64,000 nt of DNA. It comes from Combretum micranthum. Taxonomy: Eukaryota; Streptophyta; Magnoliopsida; Myrtales; Combretaceae. This document shows, one piece after another, positions 37,880 to 49,200 of the stretch (position 1 is the first letter of the stretch; every line of letters starts with the position of its first letter). Location: contig JAMXBD010000583.1 of NCBI GenBank assembly GCA_024138025.1, positions 744,001-808,000 of the forward strand, given 5' to 3'. Position numbers and translations under genes: made by a program. The notes under the pieces were generated by a model. The model was not told the origin of the DNA, made no database searches, and worked only from the letters and a program-made list of their open reading frames with translations.

Positions 37880-39250
37880 GCATGGTGGCACTTAATCGGA
37901 AGAAAGTTCGAGCCCTTTAGGTTTGCACTGTTAATTTCTAATTTGATCGAGACTAATCGGAATTTTGCCTTGAATATCAATGCTGTTCTTTCTCAGCTCG
38001 ACATCAGCCATTGTCACATTATCCAATGTGCCATTATCTGTTCGAATGATAATTTGACCACTATGGGTACAATGATCTCCATCGTGATGTATACTGCTAC
38101 TCCCCTTATTGTTGCTTCCATAATTCTCAGGTAGTCCCTGTCCATGGTTCCCTAGAGGAATGCCATCTCTATAGATAGATAGCCCCTGTTGATGGCCTCA
38201 AGCCTCCCTATCAGTATTACCAGGATTTGTCTTCTTGGTAATATCATCTTGAATGAGATACTTGGTGCTATTGCTCCGACTCGGTTCTATGCTATTTCTA
38301 TCTTGTCTCTCACTTCCACTAGCACTCTCATTTTGTATTTCTTCGCTTGGATTTGGAAAAGATGTTACCTTGGGTTCAGCTAGGGGGTTAGTGATCTATG
38401 AGTGATGAGTTACGTCAAAACCTCCATTTGTTAGATGAATTCCATTGATGTTAAGAATAGGCTTTAGGGGTTTTAGCTTTGTTTAGGGTTTTTTCCTTTG
38501 AGGTTTCGATCAAGATAGCTTGAAAATCACGTTGTCCTTTGGTTGCCTTTTGTTTTTAGGGGAGGAAGGCGGCTAAAAGGATGTACTACATCCATTGAAA
38601 CCTATTGTCGTTGGTGGGTCTCTTGATATTTTTGCTTGCTTCAACTTCAAAAAAAGGTTTGAAATCCTATCAGAGTGGTCATTTTTGGAGGGGACTCTAT
38701 TCTAAAGAGTTTTGGGGTTCTTATGTGGCTTGTCCACATGGGAGAATCCTTTATCTTCGTAGTATTTTTTAATATTCAGTCCTTCGCCTATTTCCAAGGG
38801 TCCTTCACTTTTTCTAATCGGTCCTATCTTCTTTCTACCAACTAAGATCCACTCCTCATATGGGTTTGGATCTTGAACACTCAAGTTTGGTTCTTTGTTT
38901 GGTTTGTTTAGGCCACTTTTGTTATGGGTCTCCTCTATGCTTGGTTTTTATTCCTAATTCTGTGTACTAGACTATTGACTACCTCCTCGATGATTTTGGA
39001 CCTTGCTAGCATTTGTGTTTTCCTCAGTTTTTTCATCTTTTTGGTTGTCTGGTTCATATTTACATGTTAGGCTAAGGAGTCCTGCTCTGCTACATGTTGA
39101 ATAGGCTTTAGATAGGCCCTCATATGGAATCCAGTATCTCTTGTTCTTGATGATAATGGTATGGATTACGGGCTCATTTAAATCTAGCTGGATACATATT
39201 TTGACAACTTTTCCCCTCTCCATTCAAAGTGTGTAGGTATCAAATTTTAG
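37880..39250 (-). pseudogene. LINE ORF1, C-terminal part with degenerate zinc knuckle
   Basis: Minus-strand pieces read VVKICIQLDLNEPVIHTIII, RYWIPYEGLSKAYSTCSRAG and LLSLTCKYEP (38972-39223), then a hydrophilic tail with DPNPYEEWILVGRKK (38702-38884). This is the DUF4283 / zf-CCHC_4 ORF1 layout of plant LINEs, where the knuckle reads C..CG..GH....C; here its Gly and His are replaced (CSRAGLLSLTC). Stops and frameshifts follow. A hAT MITE at 39251 separates this piece from the N-terminal part. Confidence 0.75.
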
Positions 39251-39991
39251 TAGAGATATAAGCGGATGGGTTTTTATAGGGTACCCAACCCGCCCAACCA
39301 GATAAATACCCTATAGGGTTTGGGATGGGTTTTGAGATCAATAATAAAACCTTATAAGGTTTTGGGACAAGCATAAAACCCGTTGGGAAATCTGAACCCG
39401 TTTAAATATATAAACATATATATTATGTTTAGCTTCAGTCTCTAAAATTAATCAGCTGTGCTCAATTAATTATAAAGCTATTTTTTTCGTTTTTATTAAA
39501 TCATTTAGAAAAAAGTAAAAAATCCTAGGACAATAGACTAATACTCTATGGTCTCCACTTTCAGTCTTGGTCTTGGCTCACTCTCGTCAAATTCAAGCCC
39601 CTCACTCCCGTTGCCGCACAGTTTCATTCAATGATTTTCTTCTCATGAAAATGATTGGGATTTTATAAAGAGGATTGCATGAGTAATGATAAGAGTTTTT
39701 TTCTTAGCCTATAAAGTGGGAACGGAACGGAAATAGAAAAAGATGAAAAAAAAACATTTATAATGACATTTTTTAATTATTTCATTATCTAATGATTCTA
39801 ATTTTATATCGGATTCGGGTTTGGGTTTGGGTTCGGGTTCGAGTACCTTATAAGGTTTGTCTAGTTAGTTTTTGGTTCATGGACAAAAAACCCTATAAGG
39901 TTTGAGACGGGTTTTGGAAATCCTATTGGGTACCGCGTTCGGGCTCGGGTTTTAGTATACCCATCCCAAACCCGTCCTGATTGCATTCCTA
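39251..39991. mobile_element. hAT-type MITE in LINE ORF1
   Basis: Left end TAGAGATATAAGCGGATGGG and right end TGATTGCATTCCTA form inverted ends. Flanks AATTTTAG (39243-39250) and AATTTTAA (39992-39999) are a 7/8 bp target duplication. Subterminal parts carry repeated ACCC/GGGT motifs such as CCTATAGGGTTTGGG and TTCGGGTTCGAG. The ends resemble those of the hAT at 19856, so it may be mobilised by that family. The LINE frame continues on both sides. Confidence 0.85.
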
Positions 39992-40665
39992 AATTTTAAG
40001 ACCGGCCTTATTGCTTGTCCTTTTTTTTTTTTTTTTAATATTGCTACAGATGAGTAGTATTCTAATGGTAACCCCTGGATCCTAATTAAAATCACTGCCG
40101 TCTCAAACTCTCTCAACATGAGTTGGAAGTTTGCTTCTCATTTCATTATAGCTAAGTACAAGCTTTTGATAAACCATGTTCCATTTTGGATCACCCAAGG
40201 CCCAAGCATAATCTACTGAACTCTCAAATTTATTCAGATAGTATTTTAGTCCGGCATGTACCATATTAAAACTCTATAGGCCTCCCCACATAAGCTTGAC
40301 CTTTGTCTCCATGGTTTTAAACCCGGATTTGAATCTAGTAGCTTGATAAAGATGGTTTTTCTCTATGGTTCACGAATAGCCTAGCTCTAGTTTCGTGAAG
40401 AACACTTCTTTGATTCCCGATTGGTCCAAGCGCGTGCTCATTCAGGGTTGGTCTTGGGTGTCTTACCGATTCTCATTAGTTTCCATATTTAGCGTACCCC
40501 GTTGTTCTTCCCATAGAATATTTGCGTAGGCCCCAAAAAAATTTACTAAGGGCGGACCCTTTTTTTCTTCCTGTAGGGGGTCACCAGATTTTTCTTTAGT
40601 AGTTTTGGATGGCTCGCTGCTAGGTTGGGGAAAGTTCATCGCATTTTTTCAGAAAGTGCTCATTT
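39992..40665 (-). pseudogene. LINE ORF1, N-terminal part with DUF4283 domain
   Basis: On the minus strand the DUF4283 pattern is visible in broken frames: IKEVFFTKLELGY, then ETKVKLMWGG, HAGLKYYLNKFESSVDYAWA, LGDPKWNMVYQKLVLSYNEM and KGQAIRPVL next to the MITE. In the family these give the '...YFLVKF....DY..AL..GPW.I....L' signature. The likely start is near 40650 (MRWTFPNLAAS, after a C-rich 5' part). It is interrupted by stops and by a T-run (40020-40036) in a position that should be coding. Confidence 0.7.
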
Positions 40666-40719
40666 TCTCTTTTGTTTTCGACCAAGTCTTTTCATTTCTA
40701 AGGAAATAGCAAACAAACT

Positions 40720-41559
40720 ACACGTGGTGATTTATGGTGAACAAAAACCAAAGCGAATTAGGAAAAATTGCAATTAACCTCACTAAACTTTGAATACACC
40801 ACTGAACTTTCAAATGTCTCAAGCACCCTCCCTGGATATTTATAAACTGGTAACATACAATTGATCTTTTGGTTTTATAAAAACACACTAGAATTTAGGT
40901 GTTAAAACACACTTCAATAAATTTGAAAAGGGTTTTTTTCTTTTTTTCCCCATTCCATACCAAAATCAAAGTTTAGCCGTATCATTTGTAACTTTTGAGC
41001 CTTATTTGCTAATTTATAAAATTTTTCAACCATCAACAGTGACATAGCATGAGAAGCAGATATAAAAGACGGTCAGAGACTTTTTTATGGGGGGCAAGAG
41101 AGAGCAGTAAGGTGTTCCAAAATCAAACTACTCAAAATAGGAGGATTAGCCTCCCAGGCAATGCAGGAGCAGGAGCCACAATATAGATTCCATCATCCAC
41201 CAACTTTTGCAATGTTCGGCCCATGGAGATGTCCTTAACCAAGTGCCTGTATGAGAAAACAAAAGATTTTGGACAATGTAAAAATGACCTAAAAATGCAC
41301 AAACAGCAGCAAAGGACATGATATCTAGTGTGTGTGTGTGAGAGAGAGAGAGCAATAGTAAATACACTAAATTCTTATCAACTGGCCCGACAGAACCAGA
41401 GAACAATACATTTAACTCCAATGCTACCTCCTAGAGCACAATTAACAAGTAACCTACGGAGGGACTGACAAGGCAAAATAAAATATCAACCATTAAAACA
41501 TGTTGAGAGAATCTGCAGACAATACCAATTCCACAAGATGATTACTCAGATGGATATTT
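40720..41559. other. 3' flank of NOP10, with an exon-like open frame
   Basis: This stretch lies between the LINE 5' end and the NOP10 stop codon. At 41132-41246 (minus) a frame of 38 codons follows a good acceptor (TTTGTTTTCTCATACAG|G). It reads HLVKDISMGRTLQKLVDDGI and YIVAPAPALPGRLILLF before a TGA. The family is not recognised; it could be a terminal exon of an otherwise lost gene or an alternative last exon. A TG/GA microsatellite lies at 41331-41352. Around 40755-40960 is AT-rich sequence resembling half of a MULE-type MITE ('cactaaactttgaa'). Confidence 0.4.
41331..41352 (+). repeat. (TG)n(AG)n microsatellite
   Basis: A run of TG followed directly by AG dinucleotides downstream of the NOP10 coding region. 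Confidence 0.9.
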
Positions 41560-43910
41560 TCAGTACTTAGGTGGTGGTTGTTGAGTTGGCAACAATCCAA
41601 ATCTTTTCTTTAGAAGAACTCTTTGCCTTGAGTATTTGTCATCAGGGGAGAAGCGGGCTGCAGCGATAAAAAACAATAAAAGGGAAATGATACAGTTCCT
41701 TCCCAAATATAAACAATACTGGCACAAATGAAGCAACAAAAAGATCAATAAAATAAATACAGCAAATTTGTAACGAAAATGCAACACATACTTGAAGGGG
41801 GAAACTAACTAAAGATCCTGTTATAAGAGTGCATAGGGGAGAGAGTGGAGTAGAATGCATTACAGACAAAAAATGAACTATAACAGAATAATTTGCATCC
41901 TTTGAGTAGACCATTTATCAAGTCTGCCAAAAAGAGACGAAACATCCTTCAACTATTTGCAAAGGATAAAGCTTTGTGTTAATTACCAGGAAAGTAAGGC
42001 CAATGAGACAGTTTGAAATGTATACAACAGCAACATGTCTAACCAAGTCCATGATAAAAATATTAGAACAATGCTTCATTAAAAATAATTTTAACTTTCC
42101 TTCCACTTTGCAGGTACAGTGCTGTCCACCATATCATGAAAACAAGGCAAAAGCTCTAATCATTTATAAGCATTGTACCTGGATGTGCTGACTGTGTAGC
42201 TATCCCCCCTGGTGACTCATTCTGCAAACAGATCCCATCAAGAGTGATAATCATTAAAAGAAGGTCCGACTATAGTATTTTGAACTAATTGCGTCTAATG
42301 AATCTTAACATTCTCTTTCAGTGGGGGCACTTCAATAATCACAAAGAAATCAAGTACCTAGCAACTAAAGATGTGGCATGCAACTTTTCAACAGCTGTTA
42401 TGTAAACTTCCTAAACTTGTAGTGCAATAATGACATTAAACTTTCGCTGATTTCTTTTTCTTTTTCTTTTTAATTAATTAATTTATTTCTTTCTAATCTT
42501 AAACTTCATAATTGAATAAATCTGATTCAATAGAATGCAGCAAGCGTTTACAAACTTATAAATGATTTGGACATTCCTCTTCCAATCATTCCCTCAACTC
42601 CACTTGCCTCTCTCAACAAATCATCTTTTACGTCTAACCCTGTGATTATTTGGCTTGACTGTTCAAATACATGTACTAGAAAGTGCTATGCACATAAACA
42701 CGTGCATGCCCAAGTCAAGATTCATCAATGACCAAGTGAGGAAGATAAGTGTTTAATAAGTAGCGCACACGTGAAGTTCATCCTGGAGAATCTGACTAAG
42801 AGCAGCTTTATTGGAGTTGCTTGACACAAACCTACGTGTTAAGCAACTCAAAAAACCAATAAAGTGAGTTACTAGAGGAGTTGTTTGACACAGGAATCTA
42901 TGTCAGAGTTACTTAGCTAAACAACTCAAAAAGCAAGTTTTTTACTCTCTCCTATTTTTATTGGTATAATGAGACATGGAGCAATTAAAAAAATTTAAAA
43001 AATTTGTTGAGTAACTCTTTTTAAAAATTCACCAATAAAAGGAGTTGTTAGGGAAGCTGCTTGATACGGGAATCAATACTTGGTATGTTAACACGATATG
43101 TTAAGCAACTCATTAAGCAACTTATGGATAAAGTTTCTCTAACAAGCTTCAATAATAAGCCCAATGACACTAGCACGAGGTTTCACTAGCATGAAAATCA
43201 TGCATGTGCCTCCACAGGTAATTTATTTGATTGCAGTTATTATTCTAGGTACAAGGGTTACTTATAATCCTAAAGACCAATTTGACACAGAAAAAATGAT
43301 GTCAGATGCTCAACAAGCAAGTTAGAACTAATAGAATAATTAAGTATCAGATTTGTTAAAAAACAAAACCAATAGAGCCCATTTAATTGCTACCATTGTC
43401 TCATGATAAAATTCACAAGTTAGTTCCCCAACCAACACCAACTGATGACACCACAATCTCGAAGTTCCTCCTCATAACATTTCAATCCAATCTAATTTAA
43501 TACTTTTTTTATCATCAACAACTAAAACAAACAATACTATAAATTCATTAACAAGATTCAACCACTGACCCCAAATTTTATCATGTCTACAGCCAGGTCC
43601 AGTACTGACTCCTTTAAATTCCTATCTGCTATAAATCCTGACAGTAACACACGAGCACGAGATGCACGGTTCATCAGCAATTAAAAGTTAAAACCCAGAT
43701 AATATAAGTTTAATACTATCTACATAACACAAGCTATACTAATTACTAAACCAGTTTACCATGGAAATAGCCAGATATTACGGTTGTGCCACTCCATTAA
43801 ATAGATATACTAAAAACTGAGGGAAAAAAAGGTACATATCCGTCAAAAGATTATACCTTGGTTGTGTAGACCTTATCACCATTTTCGTTGATATAGCACT
43901 TGAGATACAT
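41560..43910 (-). CDS. NOP10: NOP10, H/ACA snoRNP subunit 3
   Basis: The minus-strand gene has three coding exons: 43857-43910, 42179-42221 and 41560-41657, joined by GT-AG introns of 1635 and 521 bp. The 64-residue product starts [18 protein letters not shown] and ends [16 protein letters not shown], with [20 protein letters not shown] before that. Its length and C-terminus match plant NOP10. NOP10 is a small core protein of box H/ACA ribonucleoproteins in the nucleolus and Cajal bodies. There it contacts dyskerin (Cbf5), NHP2 and GAR1 to guide rRNA and snRNA pseudouridylation; it is also part of telomerase RNP in other eukaryotes. All codons are intact and introns split codons cleanly, so the gene looks functional. 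The second exon encodes NESPGG where KESPLG is usual, a mild change. A Tourist-like MITE sits in the longer intron. Confidence 0.95.
42800..43139. mobile_element. Tourist-like (PIF/Harbinger) MITE in NOP10 intron
   Basis: A 340 bp element with inverted ends GAGCAGCTTTATTGGAGTTG and, in inverse, GAGAAACTTTATCCATAAGT. It is flanked by TAA on both sides (42797-42799 and 43140-43142), the TWA target duplication of this superfamily. Internal GAGTTGCTT/AAGCAACTC motifs repeat in both orientations. It lies in the 1635 bp intron and leaves the splice sites untouched. Confidence 0.8.
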
Positions 43911-44038
43911 GGCGAAGAAACGCAAAAAACTATTCAAACTGCAACATAAGCAATTAAATGTAATAAATTGACCAGAACAGATTTAATAAAAAAATTAAAA
44001 AGAAAAAAGAAATGCAATCGCTAAGAGGAGTTTTGACA

Positions 44039-44091
44039 AAACCCTAAGCGAGCTGGTGATAAGTGCCTTTGGCGGGAGGAGAAAACCCTAG
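44039..44091 (-). promoter_or_regulatory. NOP10 promoter: telo-boxes and E2F-like site
   Basis: Two telo-box motifs AAACCCTAA (44039-44047) and AAACCCTAG (44083-44091) lie 129 and 173 bp upstream of the NOP10 ATG. Between them TTTGGCGGGA (44068-44077) matches the E2F consensus. Telo-boxes are a known mark of plant ribosomal-protein and ribosome-biogenesis promoters, and E2F sites link expression to cell-cycle activity. Binding here is inferred from the motifs only. The chromovirus insertion begins 78 bp beyond the distal motif. Confidence 0.6.
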
Positions 44092-44168
44092 GCGCTGAGT
44101 GGAGAGTGCTGCTTGTCGGTCGGTGTATGTACTACAACTTATAAGAGCGTCCCATCCGGATCCATGAC

Positions 44169-44798
44169 TGCAATATGGTGTACGAAAAATAACGAGGAGA
44201 CACAAGGAGAAGGAACTAGATCAGAAATGGAAAGGTTAGTGTTCGATGAATTGCTGGAGTTCGGGAAGACAGCAAAGTTAGGGTTCGGTGGTTTACTGGA
44301 GCTCGAGAAGGAAACAAAGTCTTTGACAGAAGTAAAGTGTCAAATTGACAGGGATGAAGTGTTGACTGTGCTTAATGAAGATTGATCACGTGCGTAAACA
44401 GTGGATCTCTAGTGGGCTGAGATATGGTCTTGGGCTGTTGATGGACAGTAGTCTACATACTGGGTCCAATAAATAAATAGTTAGGCTAGTTATTTCATTA
44501 GACTTAAAATACTAGTATTTTCTTTTTTTAATAGAATTGTGATGTGGCATAAAGCACATCATTAAGAATCTTTTGTACGTGTATTAGGATCTGGTTGTTA
44601 CTATTACAACTGGTGTGAATTACATATATAAATATCTCCCTGAGATAATACAAAATACATGAGAAGAAAGAAGAAAGTCAATTCTACTCTAAATTCTATG
44701 CTTGCATTCGAGCACTATCGTATTCGGTGATACTTTAAATTCCATTTATTCCGCTTACTTTCACGCATTGATTTTCCACTGCATTATTATCCGCTGCA
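44169..44798 (+). repeat. 5' LTR of the chromovirus
   Basis: Runs TGCAATATGG...CCGCTGCA. A TATA box TATATAAATA sits at 44625-44634, and a cleavage/polyadenylation-type A-rich stretch follows. The short frame at 44113-44385 is only read through the LTR start and is not a gene. Confidence 0.93.
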
Positions 44799-44800
44799 TT

Positions 44801-44812
44801 TGGTATCAGAGC
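44801..44812 (+). other. Primer-binding site, initiator Met tRNA type
   Basis: TGGTATCAGAGC, two bases after the LTR, is the standard complement to the 3' end of plant initiator tRNA-Met. Confidence 0.92.
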
Positions 44813-44821
44813 TTGTGAGCG

Positions 44822-45960
44822 ATGGAGACGCGAGAATCTAAGAGGATGGAAGAGGCCATGAAATCTGTATTCAAGGAATAACTAGAACGCCAGGAGGCTG
44901 CACTTAAGGAACAATCTGATCGCCAGGAGGATTGGGTTAAAATGTTCTCCGAAGCCCTCAAAATCAACAAAGGTTAATAGAAAAACAGAATCAAACCATT
45001 GCATCATTTAAGCTGCAATTCATGGGTAAAAGTATGGTGATGGATGAGTCTGCAACAAAGGATGTTATGGGTGGAAACATGAGTCAATCAACGTTTGGAT
45101 CCACTCATAACACGGAAAATTCAAATGGCAAATCAACAAATTATCAGGTACCAACTCAAAACACCAAAATTGAATTTCCAGTATTTAATGGTGAGGGTTT
45201 TAGGAATTGGGTATCCAGGGCTGAGCAATTCTTCACTTTAGATGACACCCCAGATAATCTTAAAGTTAAAATTGCTGCTATGCATCTTGATGATAAGCCT
45301 TATGAATGGTATAATGCATTTGTTAAAACTAGGACTGAAAACACACCATTATCATGGGAGGAATTCACAAAAGTTTTAAATGCAAGGTTCAATGAAAAAG
45401 GATTTGAAGACCCTATGTCTGAATTGAAAGAATTGCAACAGATTGGTTCCTTACAAGAGTACAACGATGAATTCATGTATTTGTCAACACAAGTTCAATT
45501 ACCTGAGTTACATCTCATTAGCTGTTATCTTAGTGGATTGAAACCCGAGATTCAGTACCCAATCAGGATGTTTCAACCTAAATCAATTACTCAAGCCTTG
45601 ACTCTTGCAAAGTTACAGGAAGCCAACCTCCTATCCTTAAAACAGAACCTGAAATCCACTAAAGGACCATCCAACAGAATTTTCGCGACAATTTATCACA
45701 TTATTCAACCAATTCCTCAAATTTCTCCAATAGACCAAACACTTTTCCAAACACAACCTTAAATCCATACACTACCCAAAACACTACCCTTAACCCATAC
45801 ACTACCCAAAATTCAAACACTAAACCTCCAATGAACACCATACCAAACACAAACAGTTTTAATCGATCCACTAAGTGACTCACACTTGAAGAACTTGAGG
45901 AAAAGAGACGGAAGAAAATCTGTTTTTGGTGCGATGAGTCTTTTGGGCCTGGTCATCGTT
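44822..45960 (+). pseudogene. Chromovirus gag
   Basis: Gag starts at ATG 44822 and stops early (TAA 44879-44881); further stops and a frameshift near 44975 restore the frame used from 45022. The capsid-like Retrotrans_gag region follows: IEFPVFNGEGFRNWVSRAEQ, EWYNAFVKTR, WEEFTKVLNARF, LKELQQIGSLQEYNDEF, LSGLKPEIQ (about 45165-45620). An Asn/Thr/Pro-rich tail with tandem 'CCAAACAC/TACCCAAAA' DNA repeats (45730-45860) is followed, after a stop, by the zinc knuckle CFWCDESFGPGHRC (about 45921-45962), the C-x2-C..GPGH..C form seen in many plant chromoviruses. Confidence 0.88.
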
Positions 45961-45962
45961 GT

Positions 45963-47960
45963 AGAACCAAGAGATTGAACTTGCTAGTGACAGAACCAGA
46001 TGATGATACTAATAGGGATGATGGAAATGATGAATGTATTGATGAATTGGGAGTAGATCTATCCCAGCTCCAGTTGAATTCAGTTAGTGGGAATAATGAG
46101 ACTATGGAGCATTGTATGCGGGTTAAGGGAAGTCATAAGATGAAGATTTTGAACATATTGATTGATACTGGCAGCTCATCTAACTTTATGGAAGTTAAAT
46201 TAGCTGAGAGACTGAATTGCACTCTATTGAACCTTACTCCAATATCAGTCATATTAGCTAATGGAACTAAGTTGCAGAGTACTCAGATGGTGCATAAGTT
46301 TCAGTGGAAGATGCAAGGGATGACTTTTCAGTCAGACTTTTACACAATTCCCTTGAATTCTTATGAACTGATTTTGGGAATGCCCTGGCTAATATCACTA
46401 GGAACTGTAAGCTGGAACTTTAGAACGTTGAGCATGTCTTTTGAATGGCAGGGACAGAATTGTGAGTTGATAGGGGAACAAGAAACACCAAAGACTATAT
46501 CTGGAACTGCACTGAACTCCTTGCTGAATGCATCAACTGTTGGTATAGAAGTTCAGTGTTGGATGATTACTAATCTGGAAAAATCAACAAAGCATGATCT
46601 ACAAACGTTGCATCCTGTAGTCATTGACTTGTTGGAAGAATTTCATGATCTCTTTGAAGACCCAGTAGCACTACCACCTAATAGGTCTTGTAACCATCGG
46701 ATACACCTAACTGAAGGATCACAACCGGTCAATTTGAGACCCTATAGGTACTCTGCTCTACAGAAGACAGTTCTAGAAGATATGATTAAGGAGATGCTTA
46801 ACAGTGGAGTTATTCAACTCAGCCACAGTCCCTATGCTTCACCAGTTGTTTTGGTAAAAAAGAAAGATAATTCTTGAATGTGTGTTGATTACAGAGAACT
46901 TAATCGACAAACAGTGAAGGACAGATTTCCTATTCCCATAATTGAAGATTTGTTTGATGAACTCCATGGAGCTAAATATTTCAGTAAATTGGATTTAAGA
47001 TCTGGGTATCATCAAATACTGATGCACCCCAGAGATGTCTACAAAACTGCCTTCCGCACACATGAAGGACACTACGAATTCCTTGTTATGCCCTTTGGCT
47101 TAACAAATGCTCCATCCACCTTTCAAGGATTGATGAATGAATTATTTCGACCCCATTTGCGTAAATTTGTATTAGTATTCTTTGATGACATACTAATATA
47201 CAGCACCACAATGGATCAACATATGGAGCATTTAAGGATTGTTTTCTGCCTCCTAAGACAAGAACAATTATTTCTCAAAAGAAGTAAATGTGTGTTCTGT
47301 GTTCAGCAAATTGACTACTTAGGACACATTATAACACAGGAAGGAGTGTCTACTGATCCGAGGAAAATTGAAGCAGTGGAACAGTGGCCTATACCAAAGA
47401 ATTTGCGTCAATTACGTGGGTTTTTGGGCTTAGCAGGCTACTACAGACGCTTCATCCATGGTTTTGGAACTATTGCTCGGCCATTGACGCAATTACTAAG
47501 AAGGACCAGTTTCGTTGGGGAAATGAGGCTCAAGAATCCTTTAACAAATTGAAAGAAAGGTTGGTAAATTCACCAGTTTTGAAGTTGCCAGATTACACTA
47601 ACAAGTTTGTTATAGAGACCGATGCCAGTGGAGAGGGCATTGGAGCTGTTCTAATGCAAGACAAACCCCATTGCTTTTATCAGTAAGACTTGCTCAAAAG
47701 CACAGGGAATGTCAGCATATGAAAAAGAGCTAATGGCCTAGTTTATGCTATTGATAAATGGCGACATTACTTAATTGGGAGGAGCTTTTGATCAAAACTG
47801 ATCATCAGAGCTTAAAATATCTCCTTGAACAGAGATTGGTTACTCCTAGTCAACAGAAGTGGTTGACTAAATTACTTGGACTTGACTATGAGATTGAGTA
47901 CAAAAGTGGAAGTTCCAATGTAGCTGCGGACTCACTCTCTAGAAGGAATGCTCATCAATT
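45963..47960 (+). pseudogene. Chromovirus pol: protease, reverse transcriptase, RNase H
   Basis: The aspartic protease motif ILIDTGSSSNF is near 46149-46190. RT begins with LRPYRYSALQK; the frame is cut by TGA at 46875-46877 inside the '[13 protein letters not shown]' motif, where Trp is expected. It continues with [28 protein letters not shown] and the catalytic [12 protein letters not shown] (about 47168-47203). A connection block [16 protein letters not shown] follows, then after a frameshift near 47520 the RNase H start FVIETDASGEGIGAVL. Further frameshifts near 47683-47760 precede LIKTDHQSLKYLLEQR and SNVAADSLSRR. The enzyme set is complete in order but not translatable as one chain. Confidence 0.92.
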
Positions 47961-49200
47961 GAATCCATTACAGGTACATGTAACTGTACCAGAAATTTTA
48001 GAAGAAATTAAGGCCAGTTGGATTTTAAAGAATGGATATGAAGAAATCATCACTAAACTTAAAGTTGAGGTTGTAGGACATTTCACCTATGAAGGGGAGA
48101 TCCTAAGGAGAAGGGGCAGAATTGTAATAGGACCAGCAGCTGACCTAAGAAAGAAAATTCTGACATTATATCATGGAGGACCCTTAGGTGGTCACTCAGG
48201 AGCTCAAGCTACCTATAAGAGGCTATCAACAGTATTTTATTGGCCTAAGATGGAGCGAGAAGTAAGACAGTTGGTTCGAGAATGTGATATATGCCAACGG
48301 TTTAAATTTGAGAATGTATCCACTCCTGGATTACTTTCTCCCTTAAATATTCCTAAAGAATGTTGGCAAAGTATTAGCATGGATTTTGTGGAAGGTCTAC
48401 CCAAGTCACAAGGGAAGGATGTAATCATGGTGATTGTAGATAGGCTCAGCAGTATGCCCATTTTATAGCAATGTCACATCCCTACACTGCTGCTACAGTA
48501 GCTCAATCTTATCTAGACAATGTCTTTAAACTTCATGGGATGCCTGAGACAATTGTTTGTGACAGAGATCCAGTCTTTATGAGTTCTTTTTGGAGGGAGT
48601 TTTTCAGGTTACAACTGGTGGAGTTCAACATGTCAACTGCCTACCACCCCAAACCGATGGGCAGACGGAGGTAGTCAACAAATGCTTAGAATGTTATCTA
48701 CGGTGCATTACAGGGGAACAACCTAAGCTGTGGGCTCGATTTCTTTCCCTAGCTGAGTGGTAGTATAACACCAACTACCACTCTAGCACTAAATATACCC
48801 CATTTGAAGCCCTTTACGGGTATCAACCTCCCCTGCACATTCCTTACGTTCCTGGTGACTCACGAAATGTAGCTGTGGATACTATGTTAACTGAGAGAGA
48901 AGATAGAATTAAACTACTAAAATTCCATCTACGACGAGCACAACAGCGGATGAAACAAACCGAGGACAGGAAGAGATGCGATCGGGAATTTCAAGTTGGG
49001 GATCTAGTTCTATTAAAATTACAACCCTACAAGCAGACTTCTTTAAAACATTATAGGGTTCATAAACTCCTACCAAAGTATTATGGACCGTATACAATAA
49101 TAAAGAAGGTAGGATTAGTAGCTTACCAGTTAGATCTACCACCAGAAGCTACCATCCATCCGACGTTTCATGTATCACAGCTTAAGAAGTACCACGGACC
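47961..49200 (+). pseudogene. Chromovirus integrase
   Basis: The HHCC zinc region reads YHGGPLGGHSGAQATYKRL...CDICQRFK (about 48160-48305). The catalytic core has SISMDFVEGLP (first Asp), a stop and frameshift at 48466, [20 protein letters not shown] (second Asp) and [12 protein letters not shown] second frameshift near 48670 precedes the Glu region. The C-terminal GPY/F-like part is VGDLVLLKL...KYYGPYTIIKKVG, then ATIHPTFHVSQLKKYHG. Two or more breaks make it inactive. Confidence 0.9.

Larger units (their letters stand above)
7527..40700 (-). mobile_element. LINE (L1-type non-LTR retrotransposon), split by 26 kb of insertions
   Basis: A minus-strand LINE reads from about 40.7 kb to 7.5 kb: ORF1 (DUF4283 and zinc knuckle), ORF2 endonuclease, RT, zf-RVT, then RNase H and an A-rich tail seen as T-runs at about 7525-7537. 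The block 8419-34565 (elements B1 and hAT with their own passengers) interrupts ORF2 between zf-RVT and RNase H, and a hAT MITE (39251-39991) interrupts ORF1. The flanks of the big insertion are similar purine-rich tracts (8402-8418 and 34570-34586). Many stops and frameshifts show the copy is old and dead. No LINE target duplication was found. Confidence 0.8.

Noticed and set aside
37943..38383. Two plus-strand open frames
   Set aside because: Antisense to the LINE ORF1/ORF2 junction region; no domain recognised.
41642..41914. 90-codon minus-strand open frame
   Set aside because: Covers the shorter NOP10 intron and reads exon 3 in the wrong frame.
44113..44385. 90-codon plus-strand open frame
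   Set aside because: Starts in host DNA and runs into the chromovirus 5' LTR; the same sequence recurs in the 3' LTR.
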